In this document: positions 1 to 7,934 of the stretch, piece after piece | Numbering within the stretch: position 1 is the stretch's first letter | Layout: each line of letters starts with the position of its first letter | Assembly: GCA_025966295.1 (NCBI GenBank) | Contig: JAOPVD010000042.1 | Coordinates: forward strand, 1 to 8,921 | Direction: 5' to 3' | Origin: Frankiales bacterium | Lineage (GTDB): Bacteria > Actinomycetota > Actinomycetes > Mycobacteriales > SCTD01 | DNA length: 8,921 bases | Program-made: the position numbers and the translations under genes | The notes under the pieces: generated by a model | Told to the model about the DNA's origin: nothing | Databases searched by the model: none | Seen by the model: the letters and a program-made list of their open reading frames with translations, nothing else

Positions 1-904
1 CCTGGAGCACACCCATCTCGTCGGCCAGGGTCGGCTGGTAGCCGACGGCGCTCGGCATGCGGCCGAGCAGCGTCGAGACCTCGGAGCCGGCCTGGGTGAA
101 GCGGAAGATGTTGTCGATGAACAGCAGTACGTCCTGCTTCTGCACGTCGCGGAAGTACTCCGCCATCGTCAGGGCGGACAGCGCGACCCGCAGGCGGGTG
201 CCCGGCGGCTCGTCCATCTGGCCGAAGACGAGCGCGGTGTCGTTGATGACGCCGGACTCGGTCATCTCACCGAACAGGTCGTTGCCCTCGCGGGTGCGCT
301 CGCCGACCCCGGCGAACACCGAGACGCCGGAGAACTCCTTGGCGACGCGGTAGATCATCTCCTGGATGATGACGGTCTTGCCGACACCGGCACCGCCGAA
401 CAGGCCGATCTTGCCGCCGGACACGTACGGCGCGAGCAGGTCGATGACCTTGATGCCGGTGGTGAACATCTCGGTCTTGTTCTCGAGCTGGTCGAACGCC
501 GGCGACGGGCGGTGGATGGGCCAGCGGGTCGTGATGTTCAGCGACTCCTCCGACACGTCCATCGGCTTGCCGAGGGCGTTGAACACGTGCCCCTTGGTGA
601 CGTCGCCGACGGGCACCGAGATGGAGGCGCCGGTGTCCTGGACGGGCGCGCCGCGAACCAGGCCGTCGGTCGGCTGCATCGCGATGGCCCGCACCAGGTT
701 GTCGCCGATGTGCTGCGCGACCTCCAGTGTCAGGGTGAAGGTCTCACCGCCCATCGTGCGGTCCACGTGCAGCGCGTTGTAGATCTCGGGCATCTCGTCG
801 GGAGCGAACTCCACGTCGACGACAGGGCCGATGACGCGGGCGACTCGGCCGACGCCACCCGGCGTGGCCTCCGGGGTGCCCGTCTCGTCTGCGGTGATGG
901 TCAT
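1..904 (-). CDS. atpD: ATP synthase F1 subunit beta, 5' portion (partial)
   Basis: Catalytic subunit of the F1 head, which makes ATP from ADP and phosphate at the alpha/beta interface as gamma rotates. I translated 301 residues from the ATG at 904-902; the gene runs off the window at base 1, so the C-terminal helical domain (roughly 170 residues) is not seen. The visible part has the N-terminal beta-barrel (about residues 18-95), the Walker A P-loop GGAGVGKT at residues 170-177 with Lys176 and Thr177, the GERTREGNDL motif at 201-210 with catalytic Glu202, and the Walker B segment LLFIDN ending in Asp264 and Asn265, followed by FRFTQAGSEVS. No frameshift or missing catalytic residue is seen. 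The start lies 5 bases after the atpG stop, and a GGGAG lies about 14 bases upstream inside atpG, so translation is probably coupled. The N-terminal extension of about 17 residues before GRVARVIGP is short and acidic. The identification is secure. Confidence 0.97.
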   Translation of the reverse strand, partial: MTITADETGTPEATPGGVGRVARVIGPVVDVEFAPDEMPEIYNALHVDRTMGGETFTLTLEVAQHIGDNLVRAIAMQPTDGLVRGAPVQDTGASISVPVGDVTKGHVFNALGKPMDVSEESLNITTRWPIHRPSPAFDQLENKTEMFTTGIKVIDLLAPYVSGGKIGLFGGAGVGKTVIIQEMIYRVAKEFSGVSVFAGVGERTREGNDLFGEMTESGVINDTALVFGQMDEPPGTRLRVALSALTMAEYFRDVQKQDVLLFIDNIFRFTQAGSEVSTLLGRMPSAVGYQPTLADEMGVLQ

Positions 905-909
905 TGCGG

Positions 910-1812
910 TCACTCACTCCCTGCCGAGGCGAGCGCGCTAGCGCCGCCAACGATCTCGCTGATCTCTTGGGTGATCTCGGCCTGACGGGCCGCGTTCGCC
1001 GCTCGGGTGAGCGACTTGATGAGGTCTTCTGCGTTGTCCGTGGCGGCCTTCATGGCGCGCCGACGGGAGGCCGACTCCGAGGCCGCGGCGGCGAGCAGGG
1101 CCGCGAACACCCGGGTCTCGACGTAGCGCGGCAGCAGCGCGTCGAGCAGCGCGTCCGGGCTGGGCTCGAACTCGTACAGCGGCAGCGGGCCGTCCGGCGG
1201 GGGGGCGTCGGACTCCTCGACGACCAGCGGCAGGACGCGCGCGGCGACCGGCCGCTGGGTGAGCGCCGAGACGTACTCGGTGAACACGATGTGGATCTCG
1301 TCGACGCCGCCCTCGTCGGTGGGCTTCACGAACGCCTCGATGAGGGTGTCCGCGACCTGCTTGGCGTCGGCGTAGGTCGGCTTCTCGGAGAAGCCGCTCC
1401 AGCTGTCCTCGACCGGGCGGTTGCGGAAGCGGTAGAAGCCCACCGCCTTGCGACCGACCACGTAGGCGACCGGCTCCTTGCCCTCGCCGCGCAGCAGCTC
1501 GCCGAGCGCCTCGGCCTGCTTGAGCGCGTTGGAGCTGTAGCCGCCGGCCAGGCCGCGGTCGCTGGCGATCACCAGGACGGCCGCCCGCCGGGGGTTGGGC
1601 TTCTCGTTGACCAGCGGGTGGTCGATGGTCGACTGCGACGCCAGCGCGGAGAGCACCCGGGTGATCTCGCGCTCGTACGGGCGCGCAGCGTTGACCGCCT
1701 GCTGCGCCTTCGCGATGCGCGAGGCGGCGATGAGCTCCATCGCCTTGGTGATCTTCTTCGTCGACTGCATCGCCCGGATGCGGCGGCGGTAGACGCTGAG
1801 CTGAGCACCCAT
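910..1812 (-). CDS. atpG: ATP synthase F1 subunit gamma
   Basis: Central rotor shaft of F1, which couples c-ring rotation to the catalytic beta subunits. It has 300 residues, close to the family norm of 285-305. The N-terminal helix MGAQLSVYRRRIRAMQSTKK followed by ITKAME (residues 21-26) is the classic gamma start. The Rossmann-like middle contains SDRGLAGGYSSN at 84-95. The C-terminal helix ends with the family signature ITQEISEIVGGASAL at 280-294. The loop before HIVFTEY (about residues 162-173) is short; mycobacterial gamma carries a longer insertion here, from memory. The ATG at 1812-1810 lies only 2 bases after the atpA stop codon and has no Shine-Dalgarno of its own, so it probably depends on ribosomes finishing atpA. 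A 304-residue antisense reading frame over the same bases is a high-GC shadow. Confidence 0.98.
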   Translation of the reverse strand: MGAQLSVYRRRIRAMQSTKKITKAMELIAASRIAKAQQAVNAARPYEREITRVLSALASQSTIDHPLVNEKPNPRRAAVLVIASDRGLAGGYSSNALKQAEALGELLRGEGKEPVAYVVGRKAVGFYRFRNRPVEDSWSGFSEKPTYADAKQVADTLIEAFVKPTDEGGVDEIHIVFTEYVSALTQRPVAARVLPLVVEESDAPPPDGPLPLYEFEPSPDALLDALLPRYVETRVFAALLAAAASESASRRRAMKAATDNAEDLIKSLTRAANAARQAEITQEISEIVGGASALASAGSE

Positions 1813-1814
1813 GG

Positions 1815-3467
<1,653 letters not shown>

Positions 3468-3538
3468 GACCCCTGCTCTCTTCTTCGGTACGGCGGGAAT
3501 GCTGCGTCTGTGTTCAGTGTGCGAAAACGCGGGTGGCG

Positions 3539-4360
3539 CTACCTGCTGAGGCGGCGGCGGGCCTCGGCCAGCCGGTGCCGGGTGGAGCCGTCGATGACCT
3601 CGTCGCCGACGTGCACGACGATGCCGCCGAGCACGCCCGGGTCGACCTCGGTCTGCAGCTGGACCGCGCGACCGAGCTGCCGGCTCAGCGAGGCGGCGAG
3701 CCGCTCGCGCTGGCCGTCGTCGAGCGGCACCGCGGTGGTCACGGTCGCCAGCGTCCGCTGGCGGACGTCGGCTGCCAGCGCGGCGTAGTCCTCGAGACCG
3801 TCCTCGAGGGTCCGGCCGCGCGGGTCCACCACGAGCGCCTGCACGATGCGCTTGGTGGCGTCCTGCACCTTGCCGTCGAGCAGGCCGTCGATCAGGGCCT
3901 GCTTGCGCTCGGCGTCGAGGCCGCGGTCGGTGAGGACCGCGCGGAGCGCCGGCTCACGGGCGACCGTGCGGGCGAACCGGAACAGCTCGTCCTCGACCTG
4001 GTCGAGCGAGCCGTTCGCTTCCGCGACGAGGAACACCGCGGTGACGGCGAGGACCTCGAGCGCGTCGACCAGGTCGCGCGCCGAGCTCCAGCGCTTGGCC
4101 ACGGCCTCCTTCAGGAGGCCCAGGCCGGTCGGGTCGAGCTGGCTGCCGAACAGCCCGTCGACCAGCTGCGCCTTGGCCTGGGGCGCGAGCGACGGGTCGC
4201 CGAGCGTCCGCCGGAGGCTGCCCTCCCGGTCGAGCAGCCGAACGACCGAGAACAGCCCCTCCGCCACGCTGCCGAGAGCGGCAGCGTCGGGGAGCTCACC
4301 CCGGAGCGCGGTGAGGCGCTGCCGGAGCGAGGCGAGGGCGTCGCGGCTGGCTCCCTGCAT
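3539..4360 (-). CDS. atpH: ATP synthase F1 subunit delta, actinobacterial long form
   Basis: Delta (OSCP) sits on top of F1 and ties the alpha/beta crown to the peripheral stalk b subunits. It has 273 residues against about 177 in E. coli; long deltas are usual in actinobacteria. The C-terminal OSCP signature VDPGVLGGIVVHVGDEVIDG at 239-258, followed by STRHRL, is clear. The extra length is explained by a second helical N-domain-like unit: residues about 33-110 and 123-199 align with conserved L-R--L-D--L----K--L-DGL positions at an exact 90-residue offset (Leu49/Leu139, Arg50/Arg140, Leu53/Leu143, Asp55/Asp145, Lys63/Lys153, Asp68-Gly-Leu/Asp158-Gly-Leu). The ATG at 4360-4358 overlaps the atpF TGA as TGATG, so the two stalk subunits are translationally coupled but not fused as in mycobacteria. 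Its start has no Shine-Dalgarno; CCTCCT precedes it instead. Confidence 0.96.
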   Translation of the reverse strand: MQGASRDALASLRQRLTALRGELPDAAALGSVAEGLFSVVRLLDREGSLRRTLGDPSLAPQAKAQLVDGLFGSQLDPTGLGLLKEAVAKRWSSARDLVDALEVLAVTAVFLVAEANGSLDQVEDELFRFARTVAREPALRAVLTDRGLDAERKQALIDGLLDGKVQDATKRIVQALVVDPRGRTLEDGLEDYAALAADVRQRTLATVTTAVPLDDGQRERLAASLSRQLGRAVQLQTEVDPGVLGGIVVHVGDEVIDGSTRHRLAEARRRLSR

Positions 4361-4929
4361 CAGGAGGCCGTCCCGCTGGGCTCGCCCTGCTCCAGCTCGG
4401 CGAGGAACCGGTCGACGACGCGGCGCTGACGATCCTCGTCGGCGAGGGACTCACCGACGACGCGCTCGGCCAGCTCGACCGCGAGGCGGCCGATCTCGCC
4501 GCGCAGCTGGGTGACGACCTGCTGCCGCTCGGCCGCGAGCTGCTCCTCGCCGCGAGCCATGATCCGGGCCGCGGTCTCCCGCGCCTCGGCCGTCAGCTCG
4601 TCGACGATCTGCTTGCCCTGCTCGCGTGCCTCGTCGCGGATCCGCGCCGCCTCGGCGCGGGCCTCGGCGAGCTGAGCCTTGTACTGCTCGAGAGCAGCGT
4701 TCGCCTCGGCCTGGGCCTCCTCGGCGCGCTTGATGCCGCCTTCGATGGCCGCAGCCCGGTCGGCGTAGGCCTTCTCGAACACCGGGAAGACCTTGGCGCG
4801 CAGGAACAGGAACAGCAGGACGAAGGCGACGAGGCCGACGATGATCTCAGCCGTGTGCGGCTTGAGAGGACTCGGCTCCGCCGCGCCCGCGGCGAGAACC
4901 GCGGTCGTGAGAGCTCCGGTGGCGAGCAC
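4360..4929 (-). CDS. atpF: ATP synthase Fo subunit b (peripheral stalk)
   Basis: The membrane-anchored stator, which forms a dimer linking subunit a to delta. It has 189 residues. A polar/alanine N-terminus leads to one membrane helix at about 27-44 (EIIVGLVAFVLLFLFL). A long charged coiled coil of heptad-rich Glu/Ala/Arg sequence follows (about 55-145), then the delta-binding C-terminal segment (about 147-181) including LAVELAERVVGESL. Only one b gene is present, with no b' gene, so a homodimer is inferred. The start is GTG at 4929-4927, 5 bases after the atpE TAG; the stop and spacer read TAGGCGAG and may provide a weak ribosome site. The N-terminus before residue 20 is poorly conserved in this family, so the exact start is less certain than the rest. 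The stop overlaps the atpH start. Confidence 0.95.
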   Translation of the reverse strand: MLATGALTTAVLAAGAAEPSPLKPHTAEIIVGLVAFVLLFLFLRAKVFPVFEKAYADRAAAIEGGIKRAEEAQAEANAALEQYKAQLAEARAEAARIRDEAREQGKQIVDELTAEARETAARIMARGEEQLAAERQQVVTQLRGEIGRLAVELAERVVGESLADEDRQRRVVDRFLAELEQGEPSGTAS

Positions 4930-4934
4930 CTCGC

Positions 4935-5153
4935 CTACTTGAGGGCGAAGGCGAGACCGATGCCGATGATGGCGAGGGCCTCAGCGAGGGCGAAGCCGAG
5001 GATGGCGATGCTCTGCAGCATGCCGCGCGACTCGGGCTGGCGGGCGACGCCGCTGATGTACGCGGCGAAGATCAGGCCGATGCCGACGCCAGGACCGATG
5101 GCGGCGAGGCCGTAACCGATCATGTTCAGGCTGCCGTTCACGGTGCCATTCAT
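4935..5153 (-). CDS. atpE: ATP synthase Fo subunit c (proteolipid)
   Basis: Each copy is a two-helix hairpin of the proton-carrying rotor ring. It has 72 residues. Helix 1 (about 10-33) has the glycine-rich packing motif GPGVGIG at 20-26. The polar loop has Arg38-Gln39-Pro40, which contacts gamma/epsilon. Helix 2 (about 46-70) carries Glu58 in LAEAL, the expected proton-binding carboxylate. The surroundings lack the polar Na+-ligand set (Gln in helix 1, Ser/Thr beside Glu), so proton rather than sodium coupling is inferred. The frame is open further upstream, to 5375, but that part lies inside atpB and is not c-like. The ATG at 5153 has a good AAAGGGA ribosome site five bases upstream and gives the normal length. 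It lies 46 bases after atpB and 5 bases before atpF. Confidence 0.97.
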   Translation of the reverse strand: MNGTVNGSLNMIGYGLAAIGPGVGIGLIFAAYISGVARQPESRGMLQSIAILGFALAEALAIIGIGLAFALK

Positions 5154-5158
5154 TGCTG

Positions 5159-5165
5159 TCCCTTT
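5159..5165 (-). promoter_or_regulatory. Ribosome binding site of atpE
   Basis: AAAGGGA on the minus strand, five bases before the ATG at 5153. It decides the start of atpE against the longer upstream-open frame. The bases just before it read CCTCCTCCGAAAGGG, so the site could fold into a small hairpin: a GAAA tetraloop closed by C-G pairs would partly cover the GGG. The hairpin is an inference from base complementarity only. Confidence 0.7.
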
Positions 5166-5199
5166 CGGAGGAGGTCGTACGGAGATCTGCGGAGACGGG

Positions 5200-5997
5200 C
5201 TAGTGCTCGTCCGCCAGTGCGCCGCCGATGTACAGGGCGGTGAGAAGGGTGAAGACGTAGGCCTGCAGCAGCTGCACGAAGCCCTCAAAGAAGGTGAGGA
5301 CGATGCTGCCGAAGATCGAGACGGAGCCGGCCACGATGCCGACGGCACCGCCGTAGTCCACCAGCAGGTACTCACCGCCGAGCACGAACAGCAGCAGCAC
5401 CAGGTGGCCCGCGAACATGTTGAAGGTCAGTCGCAGGGTGAGCGTCAGCGGCCGCACGATCACGGTCGAGAAGAACTCGATCGGCGCCAGCAGGATGTAG
5501 ACCGGCCACGGGATCCCGGCCGGGAACATCATGTCCTTGAAGTACTTCACGAAGCCGTGCTTCTTGATGCCGAGGTAGAGGTAGATGACCCAGGCGATGA
5601 CGGCGAGCACCAGCGGGAACGCGATCCGGGACGACGCCGGGAACTGCACCAGAGGGATGATCCCGGCGATGTTCATGACCGCGATGAAGCTGAACAGCGT
5701 CGCGAGGTAGGGCACGAAGCGCATGCCGTCGCGGTGGCCGATCGCGTCCAGGGCGATGTCGTTGCGCACGAAGCCGTAGAGCGACTCGCCGGCGAACTGG
5801 CCCTTGCTCGGGACCACCGAGGCCCGCCGGGCGGCGAGGTAGAACAGCACGCCCACGAGCAGGGCCGCGACGATGACGATGAGGATCGGCTTCGTGAACC
5901 ATGAGTCGGGGCTGAAGATGCCCGGGAACTCGAAGTCCTTCGGACCGGGGCTGACAAAGCCGTCGCCCTCAGCCGAGGCGGCGAGCAGGATGCTCAC
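5200..5997 (-). CDS. atpB: ATP synthase Fo subunit a
   Basis: The membrane stator subunit that forms the two proton half-channels beside the c-ring. It has 265 residues, normal for the family. Hydrophobic helices are seen at about 36-55, 97-119, 124-142, 165-182, 194-208, 212-235 and 240-258. The essential arginine is Arg189 in TLRLTFNMFAGH (E. coli Arg210). His198 stands where E. coli has Glu219, and Glu238, seven residues before Gln245, stands where E. coli has His245: the reciprocal arrangement common outside enterobacteria. The start is GTG at 5997-5995, supported by AAGGGA at 6002-6007. The gap to the upstream AtpZ-like gene is 68 bases, with no clear promoter. The identification rests on the arginine motif, the topology and the gene order. 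Confidence 0.97.
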   Translation of the reverse strand: MSILLAASAEGDGFVSPGPKDFEFPGIFSPDSWFTKPILIVIVAALLVGVLFYLAARRASVVPSKGQFAGESLYGFVRNDIALDAIGHRDGMRFVPYLATLFSFIAVMNIAGIIPLVQFPASSRIAFPLVLAVIAWVIYLYLGIKKHGFVKYFKDMMFPAGIPWPVYILLAPIEFFSTVIVRPLTLTLRLTFNMFAGHLVLLLFVLGGEYLLVDYGGAVGIVAGSVSIFGSIVLTFFEGFVQLLQAYVFTLLTALYIGGALADEH

Positions 5998-6001
5998 GTC
6001 G

Positions 6002-6007
6002 TCCCTT
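6002..6007 (-). promoter_or_regulatory. Ribosome binding site of atpB
   Basis: AAGGGA on the minus strand, four bases before the GTG at 5997. It supports GTG as the true start of subunit a. It is nearly the same as the atpE site (AAAGGGA), while most other starts in this block have little or no Shine-Dalgarno, so these two Fo genes look as if they start translation independently. Confidence 0.65.
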
Positions 6008-6065
6008 CAGGTCGGGTGGAGGCCTTGATCACCGGAGACACAGCACCAGGCCGACCCGGCGGCGA

Positions 6066-6371
6066 TCACGACCTACCATAGCGAAACCAGATCCCGTACA
6101 GCGCGGTGGCCGTCCCGAGCAGCAGGCCGACCATGACGAAGACCTGATTGTTGAGCCAGGCGCTCAGCAGGTAGCCGATGCCGCCCCAGACGATGACGCC
6201 CGAGATCAGCAGCCCGGAGGCCGCCCAGGCGTCGTTCTGGGCCTTCCTGTCTGCGCTGCGGGCGGCTTCGCGCTCCGCGGGATCAGCGGGGTGCGAGGCA
6301 CTGCCCTCAGCACGATGTCCCCGCTCATCAGGCTGCTCTGGCGAGCCGCTCGACGGGTCTGAGGACATCAC
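6066..6371 (-). CDS. AtpZ/AtpI-family F0F1 ATP synthase accessory protein
   Basis: A 101-residue protein with a hydrophilic, probably disordered N-terminus (residues 1-48, rich in Ser, Pro, Glu, Asp) and a two-helix hairpin: helix 1 about 50-72, helix 2 about 77-96, joined by a short polar turn (Leu73-Asn-Asn-Gln). The glycine pattern G58...GGIG(63-66) and GLLLG(82-86) fits the AtpZ family (ATPase_gene1), which is usually encoded just before atpB and has been linked to c-ring assembly and divalent cation supply in other bacteria. The acidic residue often seen in the turn is Asn here. The start is either GTG 6371 or the adjacent ATG 6368. No Shine-Dalgarno is visible, but a promoter-like TAGGCT lies just upstream, allowing a leaderless start. 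Family membership is inferred from size, topology and position; its role in this organism is unknown. Confidence 0.8.
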   Translation of the reverse strand: MMSSDPSSGSPEQPDERGHRAEGSASHPADPAEREAARSADRKAQNDAWAASGLLISGVIVWGGIGYLLSAWLNNQVFVMVGLLLGTATALYGIWFRYGRS

Positions 6372-6376
6372 TGTGC

Positions 6377-6382
6377 AGCCTA
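6377..6382 (-). promoter_or_regulatory. Possible -10 element for a leaderless atpZ-like transcript
   Basis: The minus strand reads TAGGCT, matching the actinobacterial -10 pattern TANNNT. It is followed by GCACA and then GTG (5 bases to the GTG at 6371, 8 bases to the ATG at 6368). This is the spacing expected if transcription begins at the start codon itself. No clear -35 is seen, and the match is short, so it could be chance. Confidence 0.35.
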
Positions 6383-6414
6383 GCGGAGGGGTTGTGACGG
6401 GCTGCGGCGGGGTG

Positions 6415-6810
6415 TCATACGTCGAGCGTAGGCCGGTGCCGCCGGCTCAGCCCGAGCACCACCTGCGTGTTGGTCCAGACCAGCGCGCAACCGATGACGG
6501 TCAGGCCCACCACCGTGGTGTCGACCCCCTCCGCCTCCGACGCGACCGCGTAGACCGCCACGCCCAGCAGGATCCGCAGCACGTAGGTCATCAGCAGCAC
6601 CAGGAACGCCAGCGCGGACCGGCCGCCCCGGCCGTCGCCGGCCACCACGAACGGCAGTGAGCCGGCGCCGAAGAACACCAGCACCAGGGCGGCCCCGAGC
6701 AGCGCTGACAGCGGCCCGTGCGCCCCGACCGCCACCCACGCCACCAGGACGGCGACCAGCCCGGCGAGAGCGGTGGCCAGGGCCGCCGTGCGGTTGCGGT
6801 GGGCGAGCAT
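6415..6810 (-). CDS. Four-helix membrane protein, ATP synthase protein I-like
   Basis: A 131-residue, very hydrophobic protein with four predicted membrane helices at about 9-30, 34-57, 66-90 and 98-120, a basic N-terminus (HRNR) and a basic C-terminal tail (SRRHRP). Helix 2 has the glycine-spaced GALLGAALVLVFFGAG (39-50 core). Size, topology and position between wecA and atpB match the ATP synthase protein I type proteins of actinobacteria (Rv1303 in M. tuberculosis holds the same place, from memory). AtpI-type proteins have been tied to c-ring assembly, but sequence conservation is weak, so the function is inferred mainly from context. The ATG at 6810-6808 overlaps the wecA TGA as TGATG, implying translational coupling; the bases before it read CCTCCT, not a Shine-Dalgarno. 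A 119-residue overlapping frame on the same strand (6380-6739) is a shadow. Confidence 0.75.
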   Translation of the reverse strand: MLAHRNRTAALATALAGLVAVLVAWVAVGAHGPLSALLGAALVLVFFGAGSLPFVVAGDGRGGRSALAFLVLLMTYVLRILLGVAVYAVASEAEGVDTTVVGLTVIGCALVWTNTQVVLGLSRRHRPTLDV

Positions 6811-7925
6811 CAGGAGGCCCCGCTGCGGGCCGCCCGCAGCCGCGGCAGCGCCAGCACGATGAGCGCCAGCACCGCCAGCGTGGCGGCCACCCCGAACACC
6901 ATCAGGGCGCCGGCCAGGGAGACCGCGACGCCGCTGAAGGCCAGCAGGGCGGTCCAGAAGTACATGATCAGCACCGCCCGGGTGTGGCTGTGGCCGATCT
7001 CGAGCAGCCGGTGGTGCAGGTGCATCTTGTCCGGCGAGAACGGGCTCCGGCCGGCTCTGGTGCGGCGTACCACCGCCAGCAGCAGGTCGATGAACGGCAC
7101 CGCCAGGACGGCCAGCGGCAGCAGCAGCGGGAGCAGCACCGGGAAGGCGGCCTTGGCCGGCAGGTTGGCGTAGTTGAACTGGCCCAGCAGCGAGGTGACG
7201 GACGCGCTCAGCATGAGCCCGATGAGCATCGAGCCGGAGTCGCCCATGAAGATCCGGGCCGGGTTGAAGTTGTGCGGCAAAAAGCCCAGGCAGGCGCCGG
7301 CCAGCACCACTGCGATGAGGGTCGGGGCGCTGATCCGCTCCTGCGCGACCCCGAAGGTGACCCGGCCGCTGGCGAGGGAGTAGGAGAAGGCGAACAGCGC
7401 CAGCGCCGCGATCGCGCCGACGCCGGCCAGCAGGCCGTCCAGGCCGTCGATGAAGTTCACCGCGTTGACGGTCAGCAGCACCAGGCCGACGGTGAGCGGG
7501 ACGCCCTCCGGCCCCAGCGACACCTGGCCGACACCGGGCAGCGTGATGGTCAGCAGCTGCAGGCCGAGCAGCACCATGATGCCGGCCGCCACGGTCTGGC
7601 CGGCCAGCTTGGTGATGGCGTCGAGCTGCCAGCGGTCGTCGACGAAGCCGAGCAGCGTGATGACGCCACCGGCGATGACCACCGACTGCACGTCGGAGTA
7701 CTTGAAGATGGCGCTCAGCGCGGGCAGCGAGTGCGCGACGGCGAAGGCCGCGCAGACCCCGCCGTACATCGCCAGGCCACCGAGGCGGGGGGTCGGGATG
7801 GCGTGCACGTCGCGGTCACGCGGCTGCGCCATGGCGCCGATCCAGACCGCGAACCTGCGGGCCAGCGGCGTCAGCAGCCAGGTCACCCCAGCGGCCACGC
7901 ACAGGACCAGCAGGTACTCGCGCAC
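6810..7925 (-). CDS. wecA: Polyprenyl-phosphate GlcNAc-1-phosphate transferase (WecA/Rfe, MraY family)
   Basis: Integral membrane enzyme that transfers a sugar-1-phosphate, most likely GlcNAc-1-P from UDP-GlcNAc, to a polyprenyl phosphate on the cytoplasmic face, starting cell-envelope glycan synthesis (in mycobacteria, the arabinogalactan linker). It has 371 residues and about ten or eleven membrane helices. Family motifs: TPRLGG at 45-50, Asp96-Asp97 in GFVDDRWQ, NAVNFIDGLDGL at 154-165, FMGDSGS at 226-232, and HLHHRLLEIGH at 302-312. The HxHHR form points to WecA/TagO rather than MraY, though the exact sugar cannot be read from sequence. The start is GTG at 7925, nine bases after the glyA stop; the N-terminus MREYLL resembles Streptomyces homologues from memory. 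No Shine-Dalgarno is present and the spacer is C-rich, so coupling to glyA is likely. Confidence 0.92.
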   Translation of the reverse strand: MREYLLVLCVAAGVTWLLTPLARRFAVWIGAMAQPRDRDVHAIPTPRLGGLAMYGGVCAAFAVAHSLPALSAIFKYSDVQSVVIAGGVITLLGFVDDRWQLDAITKLAGQTVAAGIMVLLGLQLLTITLPGVGQVSLGPEGVPLTVGLVLLTVNAVNFIDGLDGLLAGVGAIAALALFAFSYSLASGRVTFGVAQERISAPTLIAVVLAGACLGFLPHNFNPARIFMGDSGSMLIGLMLSASVTSLLGQFNYANLPAKAAFPVLLPLLLPLAVLAVPFIDLLLAVVRRTRAGRSPFSPDKMHLHHRLLEIGHSHTRAVLIMYFWTALLAFSGVAVSLAGALMVFGVAATLAVLALIVLALPRLRAARSGAS

Positions 7926-7934
7926 GGGGGGACG

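Noticed and set aside
3533..4429. A 298-codon plus-strand frame opposite atpH
   Set aside because: Antisense shadow; atpH on the minus strand has the OSCP signature and normal gene order.
5154..5375. N-terminal extension of atpE, open for 74 more codons
   Set aside because: The extra residues overlap atpB out of frame, are Ser/Pro/Cys rich and unlike subunit c; the ATG at 5153 has a good ribosome site and gives the normal 72 residues.
5122..5904. A 260-codon plus-strand frame opposite atpB
   Set aside because: His/Asp/Glu/Arg-rich shadow of the hydrophobic atpB codons, with no domain.
6380..6739. A 119-codon minus-strand frame overlapping the AtpI-like gene
   Set aside because: Arg/Gly/Ala-rich composition without hydrophobic segments; the overlapping 131-residue frame has four clean membrane helices and a coupled start.
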